Source: Mariniflexile sp. TRM1-10 (GTDB lineage: Bacteria; Bacteroidota; Bacteroidia; Flavobacteriales; Flavobacteriaceae). From it: 64,000 bases of DNA. Of this stretch, positions 19,438-28,510 are shown piece by piece. A program made the position numbers and the translations under genes. The notes beneath the pieces were generated by a model. It did not search any database, had not been told where the DNA came from, and saw only the letters and a list, made by a program, of their open reading frames with translations. The stretch spans positions 4,076,001-4,140,000 of the forward strand of contig NZ_CP022985.1 in assembly GCF_003425985.1 (NCBI RefSeq), read 5' to 3'. Numbering within the stretch: the first letter of the stretch is position 1; every line of letters starts with the position of its first letter.

Positions 19438-19854
19438 ATGAACACACGACAATTCAACTTAAAAAGCATTCGTCCTGAAATTCTTAGTTCCACAATTAAT
19501 GATAACATGAGTAATGACGAGCGTTTTCAAAATTTAGTACTGCGCCCAATAATAAAGTTACAAAATGATTTGTTTATTGAAGTTTTTAAAAACTATATTG
19601 CTAAGCATAAAATGGTGTTTTACAGTTACCCTTTAGAGAAGCGTTTATCATACATTGAAAACGCTGTAAATAAAGATATAAAATTCCGTAACTCACTAAA
19701 AGGCATTGTGATAGGTTTATTTACTGTGGAAGAATATCTCATATATATCCAAAATTCCTCGGCTTTAAATAAGCGCATGATGCAAATTGTAAAAGAACGA
19801 TTAATTAGTAATATGCAACTTTTTGAACAATCAGAAGTGCTAAAAGCAGTGTAA
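19438..19854 (+). CDS. Conserved hypothetical protein, 138 aa
   Basis: A basic, mostly helical protein of 138 residues without signal peptide or membrane segment. I do not recognise a domain. Its composition (many I, L, N, K) and its phrasing (LKGIVIGLFTVEEYLIYIQNSSALNKRMMQI) suggest a folded helical protein and not a spurious frame. The gene 8 bp downstream encodes a Gre-like protein on the same strand, so the two may act together or share only regulation. Confidence 0.7.
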   Translation: MNTRQFNLKSIRPEILSSTINDNMSNDERFQNLVLRPIIKLQNDLFIEVFKNYIAKHKMVFYSYPLEKRLSYIENAVNKDIKFRNSLKGIVIGLFTVEEYLIYIQNSSALNKRMMQIVKERLISNMQLFEQSEVLKAV

Positions 19855-19862
19855 GGTATTTA

Positions 19863-20309
19863 ATGACAACAAAACAGAAACTATTGCAAATTTGTAATGA
19901 ACGTGTAGACAAACGCATCAATGATTACAAAGAAGAAGTTGATTTAATAAAAGAATCTATAGCCAGTAACGACAAAGGAAGTTCTGAAGATGATGATTCT
20001 GGTCATGGTAAATTATTGAATGATTTAGAAAAAAACATGACCTATCTAAACGATGCCAAAAAAACCAAAGAGTATTTGAGCAATATAAAAACGAATGTAG
20101 AGAGCAAAGAAGCTATGTTGGGCAGTATTGTAAAAACAAATGTAATGGATTTTTACATTTCTACCAGCATCGGCAAAATTGAACTTGACGGTACTGTTTT
20201 TTATGCTATTTCGGTAAACTCACCTATTGGGCAGCTGTTAATAAACAAACCTGTAAATACTAGTTTTGAGTTTAACCAAAATAAATATGTTATTACAGAA
20301 ATTATATAA
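19863..20309 (+). CDS. GreA/GreB-like C-terminal domain protein
   Basis: A 148-residue protein with an N-terminal coiled coil (about 10-75) containing an acidic patch (SSEDDDSGHG, 40-49). The C-terminal beta domain, with SIGKIELDGTVFYAISVNSPIGQLLINKPVNTSFEF, resembles the FKBP-like domain of transcript cleavage factors GreA and GreB (pattern SPLGxALLGKxxGD). It may bind the RNA polymerase secondary channel, like the many Gre-factor homologues in bacteria. Homologues are sometimes mislabelled 3-oxoacyl-ACP synthase, which nothing here supports. Its 3' end overlaps the convergent DUF2461 gene by 8 bp. Confidence 0.65.
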   Translation: MTTKQKLLQICNERVDKRINDYKEEVDLIKESIASNDKGSSEDDDSGHGKLLNDLEKNMTYLNDAKKTKEYLSNIKTNVESKEAMLGSIVKTNVMDFYISTSIGKIELDGTVFYAISVNSPIGQLLINKPVNTSFEFNQNKYVITEII

Positions 20310-20979
20310 GGGACACACCATTTAAATCGGTCGTTAGCACATCACTCATATAATTAAAATACGGGCGAATGGCTTTAAACGATTGGTTTACATCATCAAT
20401 AAAACCATCACTTAACACTTGGGAATCGGTATATTTTTTAATAAAGATGTACTGTTTCTTTTTTATTAAATCGATGGCTTTATGATCTTTACTAAACCCT
20501 TTTGGTGCTGATTTTACCTCGTCGCCAACAAAGGTTCCCCAAATATTGCTAAATGATCTATTGTTTAAAATGGCCCGCATTTCGGTATCGTCCATTTCGA
20601 ACTCTTTACGAATACGTAGTAAATCGGCCGGAGCTGGTTCCCAAAAACCTGTAGCAATAAAACTTTCGTTATTCGGTTGAATATGTAAATAATAGCCGCC
20701 TCTTAATTTGGGTTTTGTTCTATGGAATGAGCCACCAAAATGTGTTTTGTAAGGTGATTTGTCTTTTGAAAAACGCACATCGCGATAAATACGAAACATT
20801 TTAAGTCTATCAACTTCATCATGTTCGTTCAAGCTTTTTAAAACCGCATTATAAAAAGTTTTAACATCCTTTTCTATTTTTTTGAATTCGGATTTATGCT
20901 CGTTAAACCAATCTCTATCATTGTTTTTTTCTAATACTTTAAAGAAGTCTAAGGTTTCTTTTGAAATTTTTGGATTCAT
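20302..20979 (-). CDS. DUF2461 (TIGR02453) family protein
   Basis: A 225-residue soluble protein. NNDRDWFNEHKSEFKK (14-29), RIYRDVRFSKDKSPYKTHFGG (about 62-82) and YYLHIQPNNESFIATGFWEP are the conserved blocks of the DUF2461 family, whose members are widespread in Bacteroidota and fungi. No activity is known. It stands alone, converging with the Gre-like gene with an 8-bp overlap at the 3' ends. Confidence 0.85.
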   Translation of the reverse strand: MNPKISKETLDFFKVLEKNNDRDWFNEHKSEFKKIEKDVKTFYNAVLKSLNEHDEVDRLKMFRIYRDVRFSKDKSPYKTHFGGSFHRTKPKLRGGYYLHIQPNNESFIATGFWEPAPADLLRIRKEFEMDDTEMRAILNNRSFSNIWGTFVGDEVKSAPKGFSKDHKAIDLIKKKQYIFIKKYTDSQVLSDGFIDDVNQSFKAIRPYFNYMSDVLTTDLNGVSLI

Positions 20980-21015
20980 AATATTTCATTAATTCTATAA
21001 AATCCCAAAATACAA

Positions 21016-21041
21016 AAAAGTCCTGTTATAGCAGGACTTTT
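21016..21041 (-). terminator. Hairpin terminator
   Basis: AAAAGTCCTG and CAGGACTTTT form a perfect 10-bp stem around TTATAG, just after the stop of the minus-strand gene at 21070. Confidence 0.8.
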
Positions 21042-21069
21042 AAGATATCTTTAATGAATGTTTTTTTGA

Positions 21070-21621
21070 TTATTTCTCTACCAAAATAAATTCTTGGCTT
21101 GTTACGGTTTTGGTGTCTTTATCATAAAATTCAATGGTAAAGCTTCCATCTTCATTAAAATATCCAATACCCGTGTCATTTCCATTCTGAAACAAATAGT
21201 GATTATCTCTGTTGAATTTAACAATGTTACCATAGTTAATTGGTGTTTCATGGTCTTTTTCCAATACAGAAAAACCAGTATCTACTTTCTTGAAACCATA
21301 TTGTTTCCCATTAAATTCATAATACCCAATTTCAGTTTTAGCGTCATAGGAATTGCCCCTATCGTTATCAATTTCAATGGTTTTCTTAACTTTTACAGGA
21401 CTCTTCACAATGTCCTTATCTCGTTTGTTTTTATCCTTTTCGGCGAATTCAATATCTTGCTCTTCCCGAGTTGTTACTTTAATTTTTTTCTCAACTACTT
21501 CTGTTCCATGATCCGTTTTTACAGTTTTTATTGTAGATTCTTCTGAAATATTTTTAGGTTCTTCTTGTGCCCAAATACTACCAACAAACAAGAATAAACA
21601 AGCATACATTATATTTTTCAT
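21070..21621 (-). CDS. Secreted hypothetical protein
   Basis: A 183-residue protein starting MKNIMYACLFLFVGSIWAQEE, a signal peptide with the QA/AQ cleavage pattern common in Flavobacteriaceae. The mature part is very rich in lysine, glutamate and aspartate. It ends with short beta-rich phrases (YYEFNGKQYGFKKVDTG, TGIGYFNEDGSFTIEFYD). No domain is recognised. It is probably periplasmic. A terminator follows at 21016. A DUF1328 gene lies 57 bp upstream on the same strand and could share a transcript. Confidence 0.7.
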   Translation of the reverse strand: MKNIMYACLFLFVGSIWAQEEPKNISEESTIKTVKTDHGTEVVEKKIKVTTREEQDIEFAEKDKNKRDKDIVKSPVKVKKTIEIDNDRGNSYDAKTEIGYYEFNGKQYGFKKVDTGFSVLEKDHETPINYGNIVKFNRDNHYLFQNGNDTGIGYFNEDGSFTIEFYDKDTKTVTSQEFILVEK

Positions 21622-21678
21622 TTTTTTAAGTTTTTAATTGTTAATAAATATTTTATTGAAAAGTATGTGTCAAGGTTT

Positions 21679-21843
21679 CTAACTTTTTTTTAAACCACCT
21701 TTTAGTAATGATAATACGACAAGTACAATAAATATGAAGAAAAATATTTTAGCGATACCAGCTGATGCGCCTGCTATACCGGAAAAACCTAACACTCCAG
21801 CAATTAATGCTATAATTATAAATGTGATTGTCCAACGTAACAT
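21679..21843 (-). CDS. DUF1328 small membrane protein, 54 aa
   Basis: A 54-residue protein beginning [20 protein letters not shown] and continuing with the alanine- and glycine-rich [18 protein letters not shown]. This is the full signature of the DUF1328 (YtjA-like) family, with two short transmembrane helices. The function is unknown. The length matches the family. Confidence 0.88.
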   Translation of the reverse strand: MLRWTITFIIIALIAGVLGFSGIAGASAGIAKIFFFIFIVLVVLSLLKGGLKKS

Positions 21844-22159
21844 AATTTCAAGTTTTAAAGGTTTATATTAATTTTTGAAGATTTATCTTCCTTTAATTAA
21901 TACAAAGATGCTATTTAACAGTGTTTTATGTGTTACATGTTTTTTACTATAATTTGTATAATTCACATGAATACTACATTAAGTATTTGATAATCAATCA
22001 ACAAAATAAGCCATGGACTTGAAGTCCATAGTTTTGTTTGCAGACTAATCTGCAAGGTTAGTTTGCGAAATTAATCGGTAAAAAATTTTAGAACCTAAAA
22101 GGGAAATGCGCTTAAGTGCATCGCATAGTTTTAACTGTTTCTGTGACCAATAATGCTAA
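21844..22159. other. Non-coding gap with a hairpin cluster
   Basis: No gene. Between 22013 and 22110 three short inverted repeats follow one another: ATGGACTT/AAGTCCAT (22013-22029), TTGCAGA/TCTGCAA (22038-22055, loop CTAA) and a GCGC/GTGC arm around 22108-22120. This is like a REP-type cluster or small structured RNA. The remaining bases hold only A/T-rich promoter-like sequence. Confidence 0.45.
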
Positions 22160-22936
22160 TTAAGAGAATTCTATCTTATTAAGAATTAAACCAGAAGCTG
22201 GAGCGATATATTCCATTTTAATAAAGCAGTCTTGCTCCAAACTCTTTGAAATGGTTTCTAGGCTTAGTTTTCCTTTTCCTAAATCTATAAGCGCGCCCAT
22301 CATGAGTCTTATTTGATTGCGCATAAAGCCTTTACCTCGAACGCGTAGTATATATGTTTTTTCGGGGAAGTAATTAGCCGTATAAATGGTGTTTTCAACC
22401 AGTTCACATGTTATGATTTCTCGATTATAAACGCCATGGTCTGTAGGTTTGAAGCAATACGATTTAAAATAATGGGTGCCTTCAAAAAGTTTAGCGCCTT
22501 GCTTCATTAAATCAATATCTAAATCATCAAGAATGGTTGTCATAATTGGGGCGCAAAATGGATGGCATTTTTCACCATACGTAAATAAGTATAGATACTC
22601 CTTAATTTTTGAATGGTTGATGATATTGAATTTAGCATCAACTTCCCTAATATTTATTGCCCGAATATCTTGTGGTAGATTATAATTAAAAAGATCTAAA
22701 AATGCATGTTGGTCTTCTAAGGGTTCTTCTAAAAACAATTCAAAAGCAGCACATTCAGCCGAAACCATCGCATCGGTTCTTCCAGAGCTTAAACTTTTAA
22801 AAGGTTTTCCTTCCAATATAAAATTTAGCGTTCTATCTACCATTAAATGCAAGGTTTTTACATGGGGTTGTTTTTGCCAACCATGGAAACGGTATCCTAA
22901 ATATTGAATGGTAATGACGTAAAAATACTTCTTCAT
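22160..22936 (-). CDS. TruA-family tRNA pseudouridine synthase paralogue
   Basis: A 258-residue protein. YLGYRFHGWQKQP (12-24) and SLSSGRTDAMVSAE (48-61) match the TruA fold, with the catalytic aspartate at position 55. MRNQIRLMMGALIDLGKGK near 205-225 is the conserved C-terminal helix. Canonical TruA has GRTDAGVHA, whereas here it is GRTDAMVSA, so this is more likely a divergent paralogue than the housekeeping enzyme for positions 38-40. It should isomerise uridine in a tRNA or other RNA. It is a stand-alone gene. Confidence 0.8.
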   Translation of the reverse strand: MKKYFYVITIQYLGYRFHGWQKQPHVKTLHLMVDRTLNFILEGKPFKSLSSGRTDAMVSAECAAFELFLEEPLEDQHAFLDLFNYNLPQDIRAINIREVDAKFNIINHSKIKEYLYLFTYGEKCHPFCAPIMTTILDDLDIDLMKQGAKLFEGTHYFKSYCFKPTDHGVYNREIITCELVENTIYTANYFPEKTYILRVRGKGFMRNQIRLMMGALIDLGKGKLSLETISKSLEQDCFIKMEYIAPASGLILNKIEFS

Positions 22937-23030
22937 TGTTTTTTCTAATGATAAGTTCGATTGGGGAAAGTAAGTTTTTTATTAATTATGACAAAAATTT
23001 AATAACTTGTATAACTAAAAACCAATTAAT

Positions 23031-23447
23031 ATGACAAATTTAAAAGAAAAACCACCTGTTTGGTTTTGGATTGTGAGCGTTATTGCTCTATTATGGAACG
23101 CTATGGGCGTAAAAGAGTATTTAGGTCAAGCTTATCAAACTGAAAGTTGGCGCGCTGCCGTTACCGATGAACAATTTGAAATGATTTCCAGCTTCCCTTC
23201 TTGGTTAACCGCCGCATTTGCTATTGCGGTTTTTGCAGGGCTCTTAGGCTCTTTAGGGCTTTTACTAAGAAAAAAATGGGCTTACATGTTATTTCTATTA
23301 TCGTTAATTGCGGTCATTGTACAAATGGGGCATGTTTTAATTCAAGGCTATTTTGAAGGTATCGGCATGACCATTAGTATTATTGCATTCGCTATTTTTT
23401 GGGTGTGGTTTTCTAAAAAATCGATTTCAAAAGGGTGGATTTCTTAG
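23031..23447 (+). CDS. Four-helix integral membrane protein
   Basis: A 138-residue protein with hydrophobic segments at about 10-25, 55-78, 84-104 and 110-128, and short charged loops. Homologues in Flavobacteriaceae are often labelled sugar transporter without evidence. I see no transporter signature. The stop codon TAG is completed by the first G of the miniature element inserted at 23447. The flanking target duplication shows that the uninterrupted gene ended at the same codon with TAA, so the protein is unchanged. Confidence 0.75.
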   Translation: MTNLKEKPPVWFWIVSVIALLWNAMGVKEYLGQAYQTESWRAAVTDEQFEMISSFPSWLTAAFAIAVFAGLLGSLGLLLRKKWAYMLFLLSLIAVIVQMGHVLIQGYFEGIGMTISIIAFAIFWVWFSKKSISKGWIS

Positions 23448-23662
23448 AGATTGTTTAAATTTTGTTTTTGGAATGTTTTATAGGGTATTTTTTCGTTAGA
23501 CAGGGCCGAGCGTATAAAAAAGGTCTGGGGAGACCTTTTTAGCGAAGGAGCCAGGCTGCCGCGAGGGAGAGGTTCATAGCCATAGCTACGAACCGAAAAA
23601 TAGCTGAAGTATGGCGGAAAAAGGCACATAAAAGAACCAAAGGATAAAACTTAAACAGTCTC
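23447..23662. mobile_element. IS5/IS1031-like miniature element (MITE), copy 1, 216 bp
   Basis: The ends GAGATTGTTTAA and TTAAACAGTCTC are inverted repeats with one mismatch. TTA flanks both sides (23444-23446 and 23663-23665), a 3-bp target duplication of the TNA type used by the IS1031 group of IS5. A perfect internal hairpin AAAAAGGTCT/AGACCTTTTT lies at 23517-23540. No transposase is encoded. The element is present in reverse orientation and shorter at 43025, and reduced to its end regions at 53290. Confidence 0.85.
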
Positions 23663-23849
23663 TTAAATAGAATTTTGTGAACAAAAAGAGACTGTCTGAA
23701 AAGTCTAGTTCTATGTCATATTGAGCACTTCGACAAGCTCAGCACAGGCTTTGTCGAAATATTTTAACTTTCTGGTAATCAATATCGGTTTCGACAAGCT
23801 CAACCTGACAAATTAAATGTAAAGGTCTTTTTAAGCAGCCCCTTTTTGT
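23663..23849. repeat. Gap with two dispersed GTCGAAG-type repeats
   Basis: Compound copies lie at 23714-23759 (two palindromic halves, TGAGCACTTCGACAAGCTCA and a second half ending TTGTCGAAA) and at 23788-23810 (TTCGACAAGCTCAACCTGAC). The gap separates the miniature element from the end of the histidine operon. Confidence 0.65.
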
Positions 23850-24476
23850 TTATTTATGTCTACCTTTTAATTCAGCTTCAATATCTTTTAAAGTAAAGCC
23901 TTTAGCTTGTAACAGCATTAAATAATGAAACAGTAAATCTGCCGATTCGTAGAGAAATAATTCATCATTGTTGTCCATGGCTTCAATAACAGTTTCAACA
24001 GCCTCCTCTCCTACTTTCTGAGCCACTTTGTTAATCCCTTTAGAAAACAAACTCGCTACATACGATTTGCTGGTGTCTTTGTTTGCAATACGTTCTGCAA
24101 TAACGTTTTCTAAAGTTGAAAAGAAACCATAATTGGATTTGTTTTCTTCACCCCAACAATTGTCTGTGCCTTTATGACAAGTGGGGCCAACTGGATGAAC
24201 TTGGATTAAAAGTGTATCGTTATCACAATCGTTTTTAATATCCACCAAGTTTAAAAAATGACCACTTTCTTCACCTTTTGTCCAAAGGCGTTGCTTACTT
24301 CTGCTAAAAAAAGTGACTTGTTTTGTTTCCAAGGTTTTTTGATATGCTTCCTCATTCATATAACCCAACATCAACACATTCTTTGTTGTAGCATCTTGAA
24401 TAATGGCAGGAATTAATTTCCCCTCTAGCTCCCCCCAAGAGGGAGAAATGATCTGAGTATTTTTTTTATTTGACAT
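23850..24476 (-). CDS. hisIE: Bifunctional phosphoribosyl-AMP cyclohydrolase / phosphoribosyl-ATP pyrophosphatase
   Basis: A 208-residue fusion. Residues 1-118 are HisI: MLGYMNEEAYQKTLET, FFSRSKQRLWTKGEESGHFL, DNDTLLIQVHPVGPTCHKG with the zinc cysteines. Residues 120-205 are HisE: LASLFSKGINKVAQKVGEEAVETVIEA and DLLFHYLMLL. It catalyses the second and third steps of histidine synthesis. It is the last gene of the operon, 41 bp after hisF. Confidence 0.96.
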   Translation of the reverse strand: MSNKKNTQIISPSWGELEGKLIPAIIQDATTKNVLMLGYMNEEAYQKTLETKQVTFFSRSKQRLWTKGEESGHFLNLVDIKNDCDNDTLLIQVHPVGPTCHKGTDNCWGEENKSNYGFFSTLENVIAERIANKDTSKSYVASLFSKGINKVAQKVGEEAVETVIEAMDNNDELFLYESADLLFHYLMLLQAKGFTLKDIEAELKGRHK

Positions 24477-24517
24477 ATTCTAATTCTTAATTTATTTTCC
24501 CCTTTGGGGTTAGGGGA

Positions 24518-25273
24518 TTAAAGTCGTACCTCTATATCGTGTTTTTTTAATTCTTTTTTCAATTCTGGAATAGGAATTTCACCAAAATGAAATACGCTTG
24601 CCGCCAAGGCTGCATCCGCTTTTCCTTCTTTAAACGTATCCACAAAATGCTGTACATTTCCTGCGCCTCCCGAAGCAATAATTGGAATGTTCAATAATTC
24701 CGATAATTTAGCTAACGCTTCATTGGCAAATCCATTTTTTGTGCCATCATGATCCATGGAGGTAAATAAAATTTCACCTGCACCACGTTGCTCAACTTCT
24801 TTTGCCCATTCAAACAAATCGATTTCTGTTGGGATACTGCCTCCAGCTAAATGCACTTTCCAATTGCCGTCAATTTGTTTAGCATCAATAGCGACAACGA
24901 CACATTGACTACCAAATTTATTGGCAAGTTCGTTTACCAAATCAGGACGCTTCACCGCCGATGAGTTGATGGATACTTTGTCGGCACCACATTTTAATAA
25001 GGCATCTACATGTTCTACAGACGAAATACCTCCCCCAACTGTAAACGGAATATTGACTTGTTCTGCTACATGCATGACCATATCTAAAGTTGTAGCACGC
25101 GCTTCTAAGGTTGCAGAAATATCTAAAAACACCAATTCGTCTGCACCCACATTCGCATATTGCTTAGCGAGCTCTACAGGATCACCGGCATCGCGTAAAT
25201 CGACAAAGTTCACTCCTTTAACAGTGCGTCCGTTTTTAATGTCTAAGCACGGTATAATTCGTTTTGTAAGCAT
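24518..25273 (-). CDS. hisF: Imidazole glycerol phosphate synthase cyclase subunit
   Basis: A 251-residue TIM barrel of normal length. [19 protein letters not shown] carries the catalytic Asp near residue 11. [18 protein letters not shown] with the second catalytic Asp near 130, and [13 protein letters not shown] are the phosphate-binding loops. With HisH it makes imidazole glycerol phosphate and AICAR. It lies 90 bp after hisA, with GTTAAA-type repeats in the gap. Confidence 0.97.
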   Translation of the reverse strand: MLTKRIIPCLDIKNGRTVKGVNFVDLRDAGDPVELAKQYANVGADELVFLDISATLEARATTLDMVMHVAEQVNIPFTVGGGISSVEHVDALLKCGADKVSINSSAVKRPDLVNELANKFGSQCVVVAIDAKQIDGNWKVHLAGGSIPTEIDLFEWAKEVEQRGAGEILFTSMDHDGTKNGFANEALAKLSELLNIPIIASGGAGNVQHFVDTFKEGKADAALAASVFHFGEIPIPELKKELKKHDIEVRL

Positions 25274-25363
25274 CTTTTTTAAGTTAGAAGTTAAATATTA
25301 AAGGTTAGAAGTAAATTTTATTCTCGACTTTTTACTTCTACTATTTAATATTGTACTTATAAT

Positions 25364-26098
25364 TTATACAAATTTTTCTAATTGCTTTAGTGTTATTCTA
25401 TTTTCATAAATGGCCTTTCCTATAATAACACCTTCACAACCTATTTTTTTTAAAATCGGCAATTCTTCAATAGTTGAAAGACCTCCAGAAGCAATTAGTT
25501 TTATAGATTGTCCATTACTGCTATTGGTACATTCTGAAATAATTTGCTTGTACAAATCTACTGAAGGCCCTTCAAGCATACCATCTTTTGAAATATCGGT
25601 ACATATCACGTACTGGATGCTTTTCTTTTGATATGCTTTTATAAATGGAATCACATCTTCTTTACTTTGCTCCATCCATCCACTTATAGACACTTTTCCG
25701 TTATCGCTATCGGCTCCTAAAATAATTTTAACAGCGCCATATTTAGAAATCCACCCTTCAAATGTATGCGGGTCTTTAACGGCAATACTACCGCCAGTTA
25801 TTTGTTTGGCGCCAGAATTGAATGCTATATGTAAATCTTCATTGGTTTTTAAACCGCCACCAAAGTCAATTTTAAGATTGGTTTTTGATGAAATTTGCTC
25901 CAGTACTTTATAGTTTACAATGTGTTGTGCTTTGGCACCATCCAAATCGACTAAATGTAGATACTGAATGCCTGCATCTTCAAACATTTTAGCCACTTCA
26001 AGTGGATTTTCATTATATACTTTTTTGGTATCGTAATCACCTTTGGTCAGTCTTACACATTTTCCGTCTATAATATCTATGGCTGGTATAATTCTCAT
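25364..26098 (-). CDS. hisA: ProFAR isomerase
   Basis: A 244-residue TIM barrel paralogous to His[23 protein letters not shown] has the catalytic Asp8, [13 protein letters not shown] and the [15 protein letters not shown] loop (second Asp near 130) follow, and [13 protein letters not shown] is the phosphate loop. It isomerises the ProFAR intermediate for HisF. It is separated from hisH by a four-helix-bundle gene. Confidence 0.96.
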   Translation of the reverse strand: MRIIPAIDIIDGKCVRLTKGDYDTKKVYNENPLEVAKMFEDAGIQYLHLVDLDGAKAQHIVNYKVLEQISSKTNLKIDFGGGLKTNEDLHIAFNSGAKQITGGSIAVKDPHTFEGWISKYGAVKIILGADSDNGKVSISGWMEQSKEDVIPFIKAYQKKSIQYVICTDISKDGMLEGPSVDLYKQIISECTNSSNGQSIKLIASGGLSTIEELPILKKIGCEGVIIGKAIYENRITLKQLEKFV

Positions 26099-26224
26099 GT
26101 ATAATATTAAATGTTAAAAGTTAAAAGTTAAATATTAGAAGTTAAATGTTAAAAATATTCAGCATATTGGCTATCAATTTATTAATATTAGAAGTTTGAA
26201 ATTCAAAGTAATTGTACTTACTAC

Positions 26225-26581
26225 TTATTTATTACTATTTCTTTTTGCTGTATTAATAGAAGCGACTGTTATGGCTAATAACTCTCTTCCTTCTTTTTGA
26301 AGGTTTGAAATTTCCTCGGAATTACCTGAAAGAACTTCTTCAAAAATTTCCAACCAATATACGCTCTCATCTACTTCTTCTTCAACTATTTTTAATTTAT
26401 TTATAAAATCGGCTGTCGATTTGGCGCGTTGGGAAGCTCTATAATTTGCTCCCACAGAACTAGAGCTTCTTATTAATTGATTGACAAAAGCATTATATTC
26501 TCTAGATTTAGGGATTTTAAAACAGAAATGCCAGCAGTCTATTCCAAATCGTTCTGTTCTTTCAATTAATTCGTTTTTCAT
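26225..26581 (-). CDS. Four-helix-bundle protein of the 23S intervening-sequence (S23) family
   Basis: A 118-residue all-helical protein. GIDCWHFCFKIPKSREYNAFVNQL, then RSSSSVGANYRASQRAKSTADFI and IVEEEVDESVYWLEIFEEV are the standard signature of the S23/IVP family, related to Avd. The family has no settled function. These genes are mobile in the Bacteroidota and often sit inside operons or rRNA genes. Its start overlaps the last base of hisH, so it is translated within the histidine operon, where it has no evident role. Confidence 0.88.
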   Translation of the reverse strand: MKNELIERTERFGIDCWHFCFKIPKSREYNAFVNQLIRSSSSVGANYRASQRAKSTADFINKLKIVEEEVDESVYWLEIFEEVLSGNSEEISNLQKEGRELLAITVASINTAKRNSNK

Positions 26582-27177
26582 TAAAAACTTTTAATATCTA
26601 GCTTCAAAAAGTTCTCCAATATTTTTTCTCCTGCTAAACTACTCTTTTCTGGGTGAAATTGAACACCATAAAAGTTATTATGTTTTAGTGCAGAAGCATA
26701 ATTAATCCCATAATCGGTAGTTGCAATGGTCTCCGCACAATGCTCGGCATAATAACTATGTACCAAATACATGTATTCACTTTCTTTGATTCCTTTAAAC
26801 AACTCCGATTTCAAATCTTTAATAACATTCCAGCCCATTTGAGGTACTTTTACGTTATTATCAAAGCGTTTTACTGTGGTTTTAAAAACACCCAAGCCTT
26901 TGGTATTGCCTTCTTCGGTGAATTCACAAAGCAATTGCATCCCTAAACAAATACCCAAAACGGGTTGTTTTAATTTTGGAATGAGCGTATCCAAACCTGT
27001 TTCTTTAAGCATGGTCATAGCAGAACTCGCTTCGCCTACCCCTGGAAAAATAATTTTATCGGCTGCTAGGATTTCCTCTGGATTGTTTGATAAAACCGCA
27101 TCAACACCCAAACGTTTAAAAGCAAATTGGATGCTTTTAATATTTCCTGCGCCGTAATTTATGATAACTAATTTCAA
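26581..27177 (-). CDS. hisH: Imidazole glycerol phosphate synthase glutaminase subunit
   Basis: A 198-residue class I glutamine amidotransferase. IINYGAGNIKSIQFAF at the start, PVLGICLGMQLLCE with the catalytic cysteine near residue 77, and YGVQFHPEKSS with the catalytic histidine and glutamate near 176-178. It supplies ammonia to HisF. The gene overlaps the four-helix-bundle gene by one base and lies 72 bp after hisB. Confidence 0.96.
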   Translation of the reverse strand: MKLVIINYGAGNIKSIQFAFKRLGVDAVLSNNPEEILAADKIIFPGVGEASSAMTMLKETGLDTLIPKLKQPVLGICLGMQLLCEFTEEGNTKGLGVFKTTVKRFDNNVKVPQMGWNVIKDLKSELFKGIKESEYMYLVHSYYAEHCAETIATTDYGINYASALKHNNFYGVQFHPEKSSLAGEKILENFLKLDIKSF

Positions 27178-27249
27178 TTGATTTACGATTTATGATTTAC
27201 GATTTACGAATTAAACACTCGTAAATCGTAAATCTGAATTCTTAAATTA

Positions 27250-28386
27250 TTACAATATGCCCTTTGTTGAAGGCAAAAACATCTTGTTTGAGTCTCTTTT
27301 TACCGCCATTTTCATGGCTTTAGCAAAGGCTTTAAAAATCCCCTCTATTTTATGGTGTTCATTTACCCCTTCGGCCTTTATATTTAAATTGCACTTAGCA
27401 CCATCGGTAAAGGATTTAAATAAGTGGTAAAACATTTCGGTTGGCATATCCCCTATTTTTTCACGTTTAAATTCAGCATCCCATTCCAACCAATTTCTAC
27501 CACCAAAATCGACAGCTACCTGAGCCAGACAATCGTCCATTGGTAAACAAAACCCGTAGCGTTCTATACCCAATTTATTGCCTAATGCTTTGTGGAATAA
27601 TTCCCCAAAGGCAATCATGGTATCTTCAATGGTGTGGTGTTCATCAACCTCTAAATCGCCATTTACTTTGATGGTTAAATCCATAGCACCATGACGACCA
27701 ATTTGATCTAACATGTGATCGAAAAACGATAAACCGGTGTTGATGTCGTTTTTACCAGATCCATCCAAATTTAACTTGATGTAGATTTGGGTTTCATTGG
27801 TATTACGAGTAATTTCAGCAACACGGTCTTCTAATTTCAAAAACTCATAGATTTCTTTCCAGTCGGTTGTTGTTAAAGCTATGACGTTTAAAATATCTTG
27901 TTTGGACGTTTCGATTTCGTCTGCACCTAAATTTGGATTTTCGGAAAGATAAATACCTTTGGCTCCTAGGTTTTTAGCCAGTTCCATATCGGTAATTCTA
28001 TCACCTAATACAAACGAATTTTCTAAATCGTAGGCTTCTGAAAAATACTTTGTCAACAAACCGGTTCTAGGCTTACGAGTGGGTGCATTTTCATGCGGAA
28101 AGGTTTTGTCGATATGGATATCTGCGAACTCGACTCCTTCTTTAGCAAAGGCACTGATGATTTTATTCTGCGCTGGCCAAAACGTATCTTCAGGAAAAGA
28201 ATCCGTACCCAAACCATCTTGATTTGTGACCATCACCAATTCGTAGTCTAGCTCATTTGCTATTTTAGCCATGTATTGAAACACTTTTGGATAAAACTCC
28301 AATTTTTCCAAACTATCTAATTGGTAATCTATGGGTGGTTCCAAAACCAACGTGCCGTCGCGGTCTATAAATAATACTTTTTTCAT
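27250..28386 (-). CDS. hisB: Bifunctional histidinol-phosphatase / imidazoleglycerol-phosphate dehydratase
   Basis: A 378-residue fusion. Residues 1-165 are a HAD phosphatase ([12 protein letters not shown] with the nucleophile Asp8, [10 protein letters not shown], and a zinc-type segment before [14 protein letters not shown]). Residues 185-378 are the dehydratase ([14 protein letters not shown] and [17 protein letters not shown]-type metal histidines, and [18 protein letters not shown]). It performs two late steps of histidine synthesis. The fusion is common in Bacteroidota and enterobacteria. Confidence 0.96.
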   Translation of the reverse strand: MKKVLFIDRDGTLVLEPPIDYQLDSLEKLEFYPKVFQYMAKIANELDYELVMVTNQDGLGTDSFPEDTFWPAQNKIISAFAKEGVEFADIHIDKTFPHENAPTRKPRTGLLTKYFSEAYDLENSFVLGDRITDMELAKNLGAKGIYLSENPNLGADEIETSKQDILNVIALTTTDWKEIYEFLKLEDRVAEITRNTNETQIYIKLNLDGSGKNDINTGLSFFDHMLDQIGRHGAMDLTIKVNGDLEVDEHHTIEDTMIAFGELFHKALGNKLGIERYGFCLPMDDCLAQVAVDFGGRNWLEWDAEFKREKIGDMPTEMFYHLFKSFTDGAKCNLNIKAEGVNEHHKIEGIFKAFAKAMKMAVKRDSNKMFLPSTKGIL

Positions 28387-28472
28387 GCGTAAATATCTAT
28401 TGTTTTTTAAAGGTCACATGGTATCGCTTTATTTTCATTGGTATTTGGGTTTCCAAATCATGGCGATTTCAT

Positions 28473-28510
28473 GCTTAATTTATTAAGCAACCCTGAATTT
28501 ATTTCAGGGT
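28473..28510. repeat. Two short palindromes between hisB and the GIY-YIG gene
   Basis: GCTTAA/TTAAGC (28473-28488) and ACCCTGAA/TTCAGGGT (28490-28510) lie end to end directly after the GIY-YIG stop codon on the minus strand. They could be a weak terminator or REP-like palindromes related to the one at 28804-28822. Confidence 0.5.
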
